Positions 15,914 through 24,699 of a stretch of 64,000 nt of DNA are shown in pieces. Positions within the stretch are counted from its first letter, which is position 1. Each line of letters starts with the position of its first letter. Under the pieces are notes generated by a model. It did no database searches, was not told the DNA's origin, and was given only the letters and a program-made list of their open reading frames with translations. This stretch comes from JBDTES01 sp039922435. Its GTDB lineage: Bacteria > Patescibacteriota > Saccharimonadia > Saccharimonadales > UBA4665. Position numbers and translations under genes: made by a program. The stretch spans positions 44,007 to 108,006 of the forward strand of contig JBDTES010000018.1 in assembly GCA_039922435.1 (NCBI GenBank), read 5' to 3'.

Positions 15914-16242
15914 AAAACAGAGTGATGATCGTAGTAAATGTGCCTACTGGAGAAGCTGATGCGATGCGAGAAGCTATAGGCAAAGCAGGCGGAGGGAGGC
16001 TTGGGGAATACAGCTCCTGTAGTTTTTCTATTAAGGGTATAGGTAGATTTTTGCCAAGTTCTATTGCTAACCCATCGATTGGAGAATCTGGTACGCTTGA
16101 AGCAGTTGAAGAAGAGCGGATCGAGATCTCATGTTACGAGTTGGATGCCTCAGCTATAGTGAGTGTTATACGAGATGCTAGCTCATATGAAGAACCTGCT
16201 GTTTTTGTCTATCAGCTTTTGAATATTGGTCAAAATTTCTAA
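15910..16242 (+). CDS. YqfO/NIF3-associated CutA-like domain protein
   Basis: This 110-aa protein matches the stand-alone CutA-like domain found inserted in YqfO/NIF3 proteins: VVNVPTGEADAMREAIGKAGGG, then LGEYSSCSFSIKGIGRFLP, then the late SYEEPAVFVYQLL. The fold binds ligands or metals and forms trimers in relatives. The biochemical role is unknown. It is translated from an ATGA overlap with the Nudix gene, so the two are likely made together. Confidence 0.78.
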   Translation: MKNRVMIVVNVPTGEADAMREAIGKAGGGRLGEYSSCSFSIKGIGRFLPSSIANPSIGESGTLEAVEEERIEISCYELDASAIVSVIRDASSYEEPAVFVYQLLNIGQNF

Positions 16243-16278
16243 GTACATCAACTATGGGCTGCCACGAATATTTATTAA

Positions 16279-16307
16279 GCCTACAGGTGTTACCTGTAGG
16301 CTTTTTT
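16279..16307 (+). terminator. Intrinsic terminator of the Nudix operon
   Basis: GCCTACAGG (16279-16287) pairs perfectly with CCTGTAGGC (16293-16301) around a 5-nt loop, followed by six T. The stem shares GCCTACA/TGTAGGC with the hairpin at the 5' end of the secE transcript. Confidence 0.9.
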
Positions 16308-16376
16308 GCTACAGTAAGCCCAGTTTGCATTTCGCTCTCCTTGTTCCGGTTTGATTCAGGTACAATGTTTAACGAT

Positions 16377-17036
16377 ATGGCAAATATAAAAGCGGTTATA
16401 TATGACGTTGATGGAACGCTAATCGATACTGAGCCGCTGCACGTTAAGGCGTGGAGCCAAGCTCTCGAATATATCGGAGCTTCATTAGATTCCTTATCTA
16501 ACGAATTCCTTTCAACTATGGCAGGTAAGAAGCCTGCAGCCATCGCTGAAGGAATGGTAGATAAGCTAGACCTCAAAGTAACAGAGGATGAGTTGCTTAC
16601 TACTAAGACCGCTTGCTTCCTAAAGCTGGTTGAGACCCCCGAGGTAATGCCTGGAGCGATTGATTCAATACGCAGATTTAAAGCGACTGGATATAGGCTA
16701 GCAATTGGCACATCACATGACCGGCCATTCGTTGATTCAATGATCATTAAACTTGGGCTCAATGATATTTTCGATGTGATAGTTACTGCTGATGAGGTGT
16801 CTAAAGGCAAACCTGATCCAGAGACATATCTTGCTGCTGCAATAAGGTTGGAGATTAAACCCGAAGAATGCCTTGTGTTCGAAGACGCGAGGAGTGGAGT
16901 TGAGTCCGCAAAGGCTAGTGGTGCTTTTTGCATAGCTATCAAAAATATTAATGCCGCACCCCAAAAGCTTGATGAAGCAGATGCTATAGTCAGCTCATTT
17001 GATGAAATAACAGAATCCCTCATTTCTGCTCTTTAA
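16377..17036 (+). CDS. HAD-superfamily phosphatase/phosphomutase, beta-PGM-like
   Basis: This is a haloacid dehalogenase fold of subfamily IA/IB. Motif I is YDVDGTLIDTEPLH, with the nucleophile and acid Asp. Motif II is GTSHDRPF, and motif III/IV is KGKPDPETY then FEDARSGVESA. Length (219 aa) and the helical cap fit beta-phosphoglucomutase or a sugar phosphatase. The ATG at 16377 is chosen over the upstream in-frame starts, because TACAAT at 16361-16366 would start transcription just before it. The substrate is unknown, though the glycogen genes downstream make sugar phosphates plausible. Confidence 0.85.
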   Translation: MANIKAVIYDVDGTLIDTEPLHVKAWSQALEYIGASLDSLSNEFLSTMAGKKPAAIAEGMVDKLDLKVTEDELLTTKTACFLKLVETPEVMPGAIDSIRRFKATGYRLAIGTSHDRPFVDSMIIKLGLNDIFDVIVTADEVSKGKPDPETYLAAAIRLEIKPEECLVFEDARSGVESAKASGAFCIAIKNINAAPQKLDEADAIVSSFDEITESLISAL

Positions 17037-17089
17037 ATCTTATTACACCACAATAGGTTTGGTAACCGTCCAGGAAACCCTGCCAAGTA

Positions 17090-17119
17090 TTGACATTGTG
17101 ATATGATTAGTGTTATATA
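17090..17119 (+). promoter_or_regulatory. Consensus promoter of the 87-aa ORF
   Basis: TTGACA (17090-17095) and TATATA (17114-17119) are 18 bp apart. The ATG at 17126 sits at the predicted +1, making this the clearest leaderless promoter in the window. Confidence 0.7.
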
Positions 17120-17125
17120 TATACT

Positions 17126-17389
17126 ATGGTTACTAGAAAAGAAAGTTTCACAGATGAACGGGATTATAATACTGCTCGACTCCAGGATCTCGTAGCTGAT
17201 TTAGGGCCAATTGATCCGCAACTTGCTTACTTGTGCCGTGGTAACAGAATTGCCCCGGTGGGCGAACTAAATTCATCGTTTGTGGGGGCTTGCGCTATTA
17301 GCGGCTGCACACTCCGATCTGATAAGGAAGCCGGCGTTACTGGATTTTGCCTTAAGGTGATAGTTGGTGTTGCTGAGTCTCAAGACTAG
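17126..17389 (+). CDS. Hypothetical 87-aa protein
   Basis: This is a short soluble ORF with no recognised family. It has four Cys, including CAISGC, in the C-terminal half, which might bind metal or form disulfides. A consensus promoter precedes it with the ATG at the predicted transcription start, which supports a real gene. It is followed by about 130 bp with no obvious terminator before the next gene. Confidence 0.55.
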   Translation: MVTRKESFTDERDYNTARLQDLVADLGPIDPQLAYLCRGNRIAPVGELNSSFVGACAISGCTLRSDKEAGVTGFCLKVIVGVAESQD

Positions 17390-17522
17390 CAATATCTTTC
17401 TGAAAAACGTCAACTAAGGGCTGCCAGTTTGTAGTTTTGTTAACAATAGTATGTTTTTTAGTGGTAAGCCATAATCATCTAGCTAGGCTGGACGGACTAG
17501 GTTTGGTACAATTGTTTTAGTT

Positions 17523-18197
17523 ATGGAACCAAAATCTCGTACCGGAGTTCGTAAAGTTTTTCGGAAAAGCCACGATCCGATCTGGCAATTACAGCTTGGC
17601 GTAGTGGCTGTAATTGTTTTGCAGTTGTTTACGAGTAGCTCATTTCTGCCTTATAACAAAATCCTTATCATTGTCTTGGAATTGGCTCTCCTGGTAGCTC
17701 TAGCAGCCTTTACAAGCGATGGCTATCAAAAAATCTCGCATAATCGACGGACGATTGCTCTAGGTTTGATAGTTATCATCGCTGTAATTAACATTTTCTC
17801 GCTACTTTTGTTATTAAATGCCCTACTGTACGGTCACTCGGAAGTTGATGGAGTGCAGCTATTACAGAACGGGCTAACTATTTATATAACTAACGCTTTT
17901 ATGTTTGCTCTGTGGTATTGGGAAATGGATGGCGGTGGGCCTGACCACCGAGTTGTTAGTACTCGTCAGCGTGACTTTCTGTTCCCGCAGATGATTCATC
18001 CTAATTTTGCTCACGATGGTTGGCTGCCGGGTTTTACGGACTATCTGTATCTTTCGACGAGTAATGTAACCAATTTTGCCTCAGCTGATACGTTACCACT
18101 AACCCACCGGGCTAAAATGCTCATGATGTTGCAGTCGATTGTAGCGCTAACGACTGTTGTTCTAGTGGCGGCGCGGGCGATCAATATACTGCACTAA
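17523..18197 (+). CDS. DUF1345-like integral membrane protein
   Basis: Four to five membrane helices are visible in 224 aa: about 26-46, 48-68, 80-102, 116-133 and 197-220. Between the last two lies a conserved loop (WYWEMDGGGPDHR, then DFLFPQM). The C-terminal DYLYLSTSNVTNFASADTLPLTHRAKMLMMLQS resembles the pore/filter region and last helix of two-helix ion channels, although the filter residues differ. It is probably a conserved membrane protein of unknown, possibly channel-like, function. TACAAT at 17507-17512 is 10 nt before the ATG. The stop is 1 bp from the convergent lysR stop. Confidence 0.7.
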   Translation: MEPKSRTGVRKVFRKSHDPIWQLQLGVVAVIVLQLFTSSSFLPYNKILIIVLELALLVALAAFTSDGYQKISHNRRTIALGLIVIIAVINIFSLLLLLNALLYGHSEVDGVQLLQNGLTIYITNAFMFALWYWEMDGGGPDHRVVSTRQRDFLFPQMIHPNFAHDGWLPGFTDYLYLSTSNVTNFASADTLPLTHRAKMLMMLQSIVALTTVVLVAARAINILH

Positions 18198-18198
18198 A

Positions 18199-19062
18199 TT
18201 AATCAAAAGCTTTAGTAAGTAGTCCTAGGAGCCTATCAGTTTCAGGTGGCAATTGAATACCGTTCTGCCAGTAGGCGGAAATGGGCCTGAACAACGGAGT
18301 TTTTAGGTGTATCTCGACCAATTTAGACTTTAACTCAGTAGTAATCATGCTGCGAGGTAGAGCTACTACACCTTTCCCTTGGAGTGCTACTTCAAGTAAG
18401 ATGGCCGGATTTGTTGAATAGAAACTGGGACTAGCGACAATAGATTGAGCCAGTAATTGTTGACTAAGTAGATTATAGGTAGTTGACTGAATATTGTATG
18501 CCAAAAATCTAGTAAGTCTGCCCTGCTTTATTTCTGTCTCAACGTTTGTTTTTAAACTTGGAGAACAAGCTAGATAAAATTGTTCCCTACCTATGGTTTG
18601 GACTGCAAAACTAGTTGAAACAGCGGGCTGCTTCACTGCTAGGACCAAATCGATTTGCTGACGTTTCAATCTTGTCATCAAAGTGCTTGAACTCTCGACA
18701 TTGAGTGATAGCTCAGTAGATTCGTTAAGATCCTTAATCAAGTGCCGTTTAACTATAAGGTCGGCAACACTATCTATACAGCCGAGCCTGAATTGCATTC
18801 TTTGCGTTCCAGCCTCTTTAAACCTGTTCCTAAAGTTTGTCATTGAATGGTTTAGCTGATTGCCTTGGTCGTAGGCTAACTGACCAAACTTAGTTAAAAC
18901 GAATCCGCCAGATGTATGCACTAGGAGTGAAGATTTAAGTTCTCGTTCTAACTTCTTAATAGCCGTGGTCAAGGCTGGCTGGGAAATATGTAACTGGCGT
19001 GCCGCCTCAGTGAAAGTTCCATAATCGACCAAAACAGCAAATTTTTTTAATCTTTCTTCCAT
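18199..19062 (-). CDS. LysR-family transcriptional regulator
   Basis: The N-terminal winged helix-turn-helix reads FAVLVDYGTFTEAARQLHISQPALTTAIKKLERELKSSLL, which is typical LysR. A two-lobe effector domain covers about 90-287. I prefer the ATG at 19062, since TATAAT at 19071-19076 lies 8 nt upstream of it and only 2 nt from the ATG at 19068. It is divergent from ino1, the usual LysR target arrangement. The shared 100-bp region contains candidate operators. The effector is unknown. Confidence 0.9.
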   Translation of the reverse strand: MEERLKKFAVLVDYGTFTEAARQLHISQPALTTAIKKLERELKSSLLVHTSGGFVLTKFGQLAYDQGNQLNHSMTNFRNRFKEAGTQRMQFRLGCIDSVADLIVKRHLIKDLNESTELSLNVESSSTLMTRLKRQQIDLVLAVKQPAVSTSFAVQTIGREQFYLACSPSLKTNVETEIKQGRLTRFLAYNIQSTTYNLLSQQLLAQSIVASPSFYSTNPAILLEVALQGKGVVALPRSMITTELKSKLVEIHLKTPLFRPISAYWQNGIQLPPETDRLLGLLTKAFD

Positions 19063-19076
19063 AATCATTAATTATA

Positions 19077-19136
19077 CAGCCATATAATAATTATATTGGA
19101 TAGTTATATCAAGGTTACGTAGCATGTTACGTAGCA
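19077..19136. promoter_or_regulatory. Candidate LysR operators in the lysR-ino1 intergenic region
   Basis: Two perfect copies of GTTACGTAGCA stand at 19114-19124 and 19126-19136 in 12-bp register, each with the palindrome TACGTA. An AT-rich inverted repeat (ATATAATAATTATAT) lies at 19082-19096. LysR proteins bind dyads between divergent genes, so either could be the operator of the adjacent regulator. This is an inference from position and symmetry. Confidence 0.5.
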
Positions 19137-19168
19137 GACTTAATTGTTGATAAGAGATTGGGGGATAT

Positions 19169-20257
19169 ATGGCTAAATCAAAGGATATTAGGATAGCAGT
19201 AGTCGGTATTGGCAACTGTGCGTCCTCATTGGTTCAGGGGATCTACTATTACCGTAATGCTCGAAACGACGAATATGTCCCAGGCGTTATGCATACTAAC
19301 TTTGGTGGTTATCACATCGGTGATATCAAAGTGGTTGCAGCATTTGACGTTAATAGCAATAAGGTTGGCAAGGATGTAGCAGAAGCAATCTACGCCTCAC
19401 CGAATAACACTACAATCTTCGCAAAGGTACCTAAACTCGGTGTTAAGGTACAGCGCAGCCCACTACTTGATGGAGTTAATAAATATACTGCTGCGCTGGT
19501 GCCTGTCGATAAGAATCAAAAACCGGTTGATGTAGTAAAAATCTTAAAAGATTTGAAAGTTGATGCTGTAGTCAACTACCTGCCGGTTGGATCGCAGCAA
19601 GCCACCGAGTTTTACGCCAACGCTGCTATCGAGGCTGGCTGTGGTTTTGTAAATTGTATCCCAGTGTTTATTGCCAGCAATAAAGCCTGGGCTAAAAAGT
19701 TCAAAGATGCTAATCTTCCGGTTATCGGTGATGATATGAAATCTCAGGTTGGAGCAACCATTGTCCACCGGACGCTCGTAAACCTCTTTCTAGACCGTGG
19801 CATGAAGATTGACCGGACTTACCAACTAAATACTGGCGGCAACACAGACTTCTTGAATATGCTGGAGCGCGAGCGCCTAGAGTTCAAGAAAATCAGTAAA
19901 ACTGAGGCCGTATCATCGCAGATATTTGATCGGGGCTTTGATATTAAGTCTGAAAATATCCATGTAGGTCCTAGTGATTACGTGCCGTGGCAAAAAGACA
20001 ATAAAATCTGTTTTATTCGAATCGAAAGTAAGCATTTTGGCGACGTGCCAATGAACTTAGAACTTCGGCTGAGTGTTGAGGACTCACCAAATTCGGCTGG
20101 GGTAGTTATCGATAGCCTGCGTTGCATGAAACTGGCTCTAGATCGTGGCATAAGTGGGGCTATCATCGAACCGGCCGCCTACTTCCAGAAACACCCACCT
20201 AAGCAAATCGAAGACCGTACTGCTAGGCAGATGGTTGAAGATTTCATTGCTGGCTGA
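19169..20257 (+). CDS. ino1: Myo-inositol-1-phosphate synthase
   Basis: This NAD-dependent enzyme converts glucose-6-phosphate to inositol-1-phosphate. The Rossmann motif VVGIGNCASSLVQG is at the N-terminus. GDDMKSQVGATIVHR and LNTGGNTDFLNM are the conserved active-site segments, and NSAGVVIDSLRC is present near the C-terminus. The 362-aa length fits the actinobacterial/archaeal type. It draws on the same glucose-6-phosphate pool as zwf downstream. The divergent LysR and the direct repeats upstream suggest regulation. The product could feed phosphatidylinositol or other inositol compounds. Confidence 0.93.
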   Translation: MAKSKDIRIAVVGIGNCASSLVQGIYYYRNARNDEYVPGVMHTNFGGYHIGDIKVVAAFDVNSNKVGKDVAEAIYASPNNTTIFAKVPKLGVKVQRSPLLDGVNKYTAALVPVDKNQKPVDVVKILKDLKVDAVVNYLPVGSQQATEFYANAAIEAGCGFVNCIPVFIASNKAWAKKFKDANLPVIGDDMKSQVGATIVHRTLVNLFLDRGMKIDRTYQLNTGGNTDFLNMLERERLEFKKISKTEAVSSQIFDRGFDIKSENIHVGPSDYVPWQKDNKICFIRIESKHFGDVPMNLELRLSVEDSPNSAGVVIDSLRCMKLALDRGISGAIIEPAAYFQKHPPKQIEDRTARQMVEDFIAG

Positions 20258-20335
20258 ATTTATAGTAATAAATTACAACTATTAGACTCCATAGAACCAC
20301 TCTAATTTTGCCGTTTAGGGCTATAATAGACCTAT

Positions 20336-21061
20336 ATGAAGTTTTTGAGAGAGGGAACCGATAGGGCGACTACTACTATTGCCGAACGACTGAGTATTTT
20401 AATTAAGGATAATCAGTCGGTTATATGGCTAGTCTGTGGCGGTTCTAATATTCCTGTTGAAGTGAATATTATGGCCAAGGTTCGTTCAGACTGCGATAAC
20501 CGACTGGGTAATTTATTAATCCTGCCAATGGATGAGCGCTATGGTAAGCCCGGCCACAAGGACTCTAACTTCGCTCAACTAAAAGCAGCCGGCTTCGACC
20601 CCGGTAATGCCGTCTGGCTAGATATTCTGAGCCAAGACCTACCGTTAACTCAAACTGTCAGCCGGTACTCTGATCTGGTGCAAAAGTATTTTTCTGGAGC
20701 TGACATTATCATCGGCCTTTTTGGTTTAGGTGCCGATGGTCATACCGCCGGTGTCCTGCCAAAATCACCGGCCGTTTTCGAAGAAGCTGCTTCGGTTGTT
20801 GGCTATGATTCGCCACCATTCATTCGGATTACCCTTACGCCGCAACAACTCATTAAAACTTCAACTGCATACGTTCTAGCTTATGGCGAATCAAAAAATG
20901 AATCGTTACACAGGCTTAAGGCCAATACGGATTCTATGGAGATATTACCTTCTAAACTACTTTATGATATTCCGGAAACGTTTGTTTATAATGATCAATT
21001 AGATGGTTTTACTAACAAGCAGAATTACAAACCAAGTTTAAAGAGAAGGAGAAAAATATGA
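20336..21061 (+). CDS. pgl: 6-phosphogluconolactonase
   Basis: This SugarP isomerase-fold enzyme hydrolyses 6-phosphogluconolactone. GLGADGHTAGVLP is the catalytic signature and MDERYGKPGHKDSNFAQ the substrate loop. TATAAT at 20322-20327 is 8 nt before the ATG, so the mRNA is probably near-leaderless. The ORF ends in a basic tail (SLKRRRKI) that holds the SD (GAGAAGGAG) of gnd. The stop overlaps gnd by 4 bp. Gene order pgl-gnd-zwf gives the whole oxidative pentose phosphate branch. Confidence 0.9.
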   Translation: MKFLREGTDRATTTIAERLSILIKDNQSVIWLVCGGSNIPVEVNIMAKVRSDCDNRLGNLLILPMDERYGKPGHKDSNFAQLKAAGFDPGNAVWLDILSQDLPLTQTVSRYSDLVQKYFSGADIIIGLFGLGADGHTAGVLPKSPAVFEEAASVVGYDSPPFIRITLTPQQLIKTSTAYVLAYGESKNESLHRLKANTDSMEILPSKLLYDIPETFVYNDQLDGFTNKQNYKPSLKRRRKI

Positions 21062-21978
21062 AAATTGCGATTCAAGGCCTCGGGCGTATGGGAATGCAAA
21101 TTGCCCGAAAACTAGCTGAGGACGGCCACACTGTGATTGCCCATAATCGCCACCACGAACCAATTGACGAAGCGGTTAGTTACGGTGCGATTGCTGCTTA
21201 CGAGAAAGCTGATGTGCTACGCGAGTTCGGTGATGATCAGATTGTTCTATGGATAATGTTGCCGTCAGAAATTGTTGATGCTCAAGTTGATGAATGGATA
21301 CCGCTCTTGCCAAAAGGTAGTATTATCGTCGATGGTGGAAATTCCGATTTTCGTTCTACTAAAAAACTTAACGACAAAGTTGCTGCTGCTGGTATGGAAT
21401 TGTTGGACGTTGGTGTTAGCGGTGGTGTCTGGGGCTATAGTACTGGGTTTCCGATGATGTGTGGTGGTGATTCTAAGGAAGCTTTTGCTGCACTTGAACC
21501 AGCTCTGAAGTCGTTAGCTAAACCCGGTGGTGGCTATTATCATTATGGCCCAAGCGGGGCCGGTCACTACGTCAAGATGGTCCATAATGCTATCGAATAT
21601 GGCATGATGGAGAGTCTAGCCGAAGGTTTCCGAATGCTACATGACGGTCCTTACGACGGCATTGATTTAGCCGCGGCTGGAGATGTCTGGCAATCCCATA
21701 GCGTCATTACCTCTTGGTTAACCGAACTGAGTCGTGATGCACTGGCCGAAAACCCCGAACTCGAAGGTGTAAGTGGTTACGTGGCCGAGAGTGGTGAGGC
21801 TCGTTGGACACTCGAAGCTGCTAAAGATCTAGGTATTGAATTACCATCAATTCAAGCGGCCTTTGATGTTCGAATTAAAAGTCAAAGTGGCCAGGTTAAC
21901 TTTGCGACTAAAGTTGTGGCTGCTCAAAGAAATAAGTTTGGTGGCCACAATTTGAACGGCGAAGGTGCTGCTAAATGA
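21058..21978 (+). CDS. gnd: 6-phosphogluconate dehydrogenase, short GntZ/YqeC type
   Basis: It oxidatively decarboxylates 6-phosphogluconate to ribulose-5-phosphate. The N-terminal nucleotide site is IQGLGRMGMQIARKL; the acidic/basic residue after beta-2 (AHNRHH) suggests NADP use. DVGVSGGVWG and HYVKMVHNAIEYGMM carry the catalytic residues. At 306 aa it is the short tetrameric type rather than the 470-aa form. It overlaps pgl by 4 bp and zwf by 4 bp, so the three are tightly coupled. Confidence 0.94.
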   Translation: MKIAIQGLGRMGMQIARKLAEDGHTVIAHNRHHEPIDEAVSYGAIAAYEKADVLREFGDDQIVLWIMLPSEIVDAQVDEWIPLLPKGSIIVDGGNSDFRSTKKLNDKVAAAGMELLDVGVSGGVWGYSTGFPMMCGGDSKEAFAALEPALKSLAKPGGGYYHYGPSGAGHYVKMVHNAIEYGMMESLAEGFRMLHDGPYDGIDLAAAGDVWQSHSVITSWLTELSRDALAENPELEGVSGYVAESGEARWTLEAAKDLGIELPSIQAAFDVRIKSQSGQVNFATKVVAAQRNKFGGHNLNGEGAAK

Positions 21979-23399
21979 GCAGCTATGTATCAGAGACTAG
22001 CGCAATCATTCTAATATTTGGTATTACTGGCGATTTAGCGCAGCGCAAACTACTGCCAACTCTTTATAATCTTGAGCAAACTGGCGAACTGCCAGAGAAC
22101 ACTAGGATTATTGGGATCAGCCGCCACGAGGTTTCGGTTGAAGATGTTTACGCTAAATTAAAAGATAAAATTGGTGATAGCTATAGCCCGGCTATCGCCA
22201 GACTATTGCATAGTCGGACCGAGATGAGGCAGATGGACCTACTTGATCCTAGAGAATATCAAGATTTATTGAAGTACTTAGATGAACTGGATTCGGCCAA
22301 TGACCCGGCACTTAGATTGTACTACTTGTCGATTCCACCATCGGCCAGCACGCCGATTATTCGTTTGCTGGGCCAGACTGGCCACAATATTTCTAAACGT
22401 TGTGGTCGTCAGGGTGTAAGATTGATGGCCGAAAAGCCATTTGGCTATGACTTGCAATCAGCAAAAGAGTTGATTGAAGTATTAGAAGAGCATTTTGAAG
22501 AGTCGCAGATGTACCGGATTGATCATTACGTGGCTAAAGAAACAGTTCAGAACATATTAACTTTTCGGTTTAAGAACCCTTTGTTTGATTCTGTTTGGAA
22601 CAATAAGCATATTGACCACATAACAGTGCTGGCTTATGAAAAGATTGGGGTCGAGGGCCGAGCTAACTTCTACGAGCAAACTGGTGCCCTGCGTGATCTT
22701 ATCCAAAGTCACCTACTGCAACTGCTAACTTTTACCACCATGGAAGAGCCAAACAAGATGGAGTGCCAGAATATCCATGACACCAAGTTAGCTCTACTCC
22801 GTGATATCCGGCCGATTGCTGCTGATCAGGTCGCTAATTCGGCGGTGCGTGGTCAGTATGATGGCTACCGTGAAGAAGTCGACCGGCCATCCTCAAATAT
22901 TGAGACTTACGCTCAAGTTAAATTAGAGATCGATAATGACACTTGGCGTGGAGTCCCGATAGTTCTGGAAACTGGTAAAGCCCTATCGGAAAAGACAACC
23001 GAAATTACAGTTTGCTTTAAACAACCTCACGGCGAAGGACATCCCCACAATCGCTTAGTCTTTCGAATTCAACCTGACGAAGGTATTACTCTTCTATTGC
23101 AAGTAAAGCGTCCTGGAATCGATGATACATCCGAGCAGGTCAAGATGAAGTTTGACTATGATACTACCTTTAGCAAATTACGTTCACCGACCGGCTACGA
23201 ACGAGTTATGGTAGAGGCCCTCCGTGGTGATCAAACCCTTTTCTCGTCGGCCGACGAGGTCTTAGCATCATGGGCTGTAATCCAGCATGTAATTGAGGAA
23301 TGGAGTAAGGGTAATTCTGGGTTACTAATCTATAAAAAAGGTAGCACTGGTCCTGAGGTCTCCTTAAACCCTCATAATCACAGGGGTACGAAAACCTAA
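21975..23399 (+). CDS. zwf: Glucose-6-phosphate 1-dehydrogenase
   Basis: It oxidises glucose-6-phosphate to 6-phosphogluconolactone. The nucleotide motif FGITGDLAQRKLLPTLY is at the N-terminus. The substrate motif RIDHYVAKETVQN contains the catalytic His; the more common form is DHYLGKE. Its 474 aa is the normal length. It is the last gene of pgl-gnd-zwf and would supply NADPH and pentoses. Confidence 0.95.
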   Translation: MSSYVSETSAIILIFGITGDLAQRKLLPTLYNLEQTGELPENTRIIGISRHEVSVEDVYAKLKDKIGDSYSPAIARLLHSRTEMRQMDLLDPREYQDLLKYLDELDSANDPALRLYYLSIPPSASTPIIRLLGQTGHNISKRCGRQGVRLMAEKPFGYDLQSAKELIEVLEEHFEESQMYRIDHYVAKETVQNILTFRFKNPLFDSVWNNKHIDHITVLAYEKIGVEGRANFYEQTGALRDLIQSHLLQLLTFTTMEEPNKMECQNIHDTKLALLRDIRPIAADQVANSAVRGQYDGYREEVDRPSSNIETYAQVKLEIDNDTWRGVPIVLETGKALSEKTTEITVCFKQPHGEGHPHNRLVFRIQPDEGITLLLQVKRPGIDDTSEQVKMKFDYDTTFSKLRSPTGYERVMVEALRGDQTLFSSADEVLASWAVIQHVIEEWSKGNSGLLIYKKGSTGPEVSLNPHNHRGTKT

Positions 23400-23418
23400 T
23401 TTAAGATATAATCAACGC

Positions 23419-23448
23419 TTGTGCTTTATGGTCTCTGAGGCGTATAAT
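23419..23448 (+). promoter_or_regulatory. Promoter of the glycogen-like gene cluster
   Basis: TTGTGC (23419-23424) and TATAAT (23443-23448) are 18 bp apart. The start site near 23455 gives a leader of about 33 nt before the GT4 gene. Confidence 0.55.
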
Positions 23449-23487
23449 TCAAGCATTAAATAACAACAGTTAAAAAAACAGAGGGCC

Positions 23488-24699
23488 ATGAAAATTCTGA
23501 TGCTCGGGTGGGAATTACCGCCCCACAACAGCGGCGGACTTGGGGTAGCATGCTACAACTTGTGTAAAGCGCTTTCAAAGAAATCAGTCGATATTGAGTT
23601 TGTACTGCCCTACACGGCTGAACATAATATTGATTTTATGCGTATCAATTCGGCTCATCCTCAAGACGTTGAGACAGTCTTGAAAGCTGGAATAGCCTAC
23701 GATAGTTTTAAATACATTAAGCATAATGGTGATGTTGAATGGGTTGACTTGTTTGGCCAAACCTCCATCTATGAAGAGGCTGTCGAGCGGATCGCTAGAT
23801 CGACCGAGTTTGATGTAATTCACGCCCACGACTGGTTGACTTGTCGGGCAGCCCTTAGAGCTCAAGAAGTTAGTGGTAAACCGCTAATTGTGCAATTACA
23901 CTCAATCGAATCAGACCGTTCCGGTATCGAACATGGTGGGAACCCACTAGTTCGTGAAATTGAAGATCTAGCTGTCCATATGGCTGACAAAGTAATAGCC
24001 GTCAGCCAACACACCAAAGAAGGCATAATGCAGGAATATGGTATCCCCGAAGATAAAATTAGTGTTGTTCATAACAGCCTTGATATCTGTGATTTACAAC
24101 CACTCGATACCACTAATGCCTACAATTTTATTGCCAAAATGAAATCAGCCGGTTACAGGGTAGTTGTAAACGTCGGTCGGTTAACGATTCAAAAAGGCCT
24201 AACTAACTTACTGCAAGCGGCTCAAAAAGTAGTTGCCCATCATCCTAAAACACTATTTCTAATAGTTGGTAGTGGTGAACAGTACTATGAATTAATCGAG
24301 ATGACAGCTAACCTTGGTATTGGCCAGAATGTTATATTTACCGGTTTTATGCGCGGTAAACAGTGGCGAGACGCCTTCGCAATCAGTGATCTACTAGTCA
24401 TGCCTTCGGTTTCCGAACCATTTGGAATAACCCCACTGGAATCAATAGGCTATGGCACTCCAACTCTTATAAGTAAACAATCTGGTGTGTCGGAGGTTCT
24501 TAATAACTGTTTGAAGGTTGATTATTGGGATGTCGATGAAATGGCCAACCAGATCACAGCCGTTATGGCTAACGATGCCCTGCGCGATGAGCTTCAGATT
24601 AATGGCTACCACGAGCTAGAGCAAATGAGTTGGTCTAAGTCGGCCGATAAACTGGTCGGACTATACAACCACCATGCCCACGGAGTTGCTTATGTCTAA
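23488..24699 (+). CDS. Family 4 glycosyltransferase, glycogen-synthase-like
   Basis: This is a GT-B enzyme whose N-terminus (LMLGWELPPHNSGGLGVACYNL) resembles GT4/GT5 glycogen or sucrose synthase-like proteins. The donor signature is EPFGITPLESIGYGTPTL (E-x7-E), with NVGRLTIQKGLTNLLQA at the domain start. Its position next to GH57 and GH15 genes argues for alpha-glucan synthesis or remodelling. It overlaps the GH57 gene by 8 bp (ATGTCTAA). A GAGGG stands 2 nt before the ATG, too close to be a good SD. Confidence 0.85.
   Translation: MKILMLGWELPPHNSGGLGVACYNLCKALSKKSVDIEFVLPYTAEHNIDFMRINSAHPQDVETVLKAGIAYDSFKYIKHNGDVEWVDLFGQTSIYEEAVERIARSTEFDVIHAHDWLTCRAALRAQEVSGKPLIVQLHSIESDRSGIEHGGNPLVREIEDLAVHMADKVIAVSQHTKEGIMQEYGIPEDKISVVHNSLDICDLQPLDTTNAYNFIAKMKSAGYRVVVNVGRLTIQKGLTNLLQAAQKVVAHHPKTLFLIVGSGEQYYELIEMTANLGIGQNVIFTGFMRGKQWRDAFAISDLLVMPSVSEPFGITPLESIGYGTPTLISKQSGVSEVLNNCLKVDYWDVDEMANQITAVMANDALRDELQINGYHELEQMSWSKSADKLVGLYNHHAHGVAYV

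Noticed and set aside
16178..17023. 281-aa open frame on the minus strand
   Set aside because: It lies opposite the HAD gene and the Nudix operon end, reads through the terminator at 16279-16307, and shows no family motif or SD.
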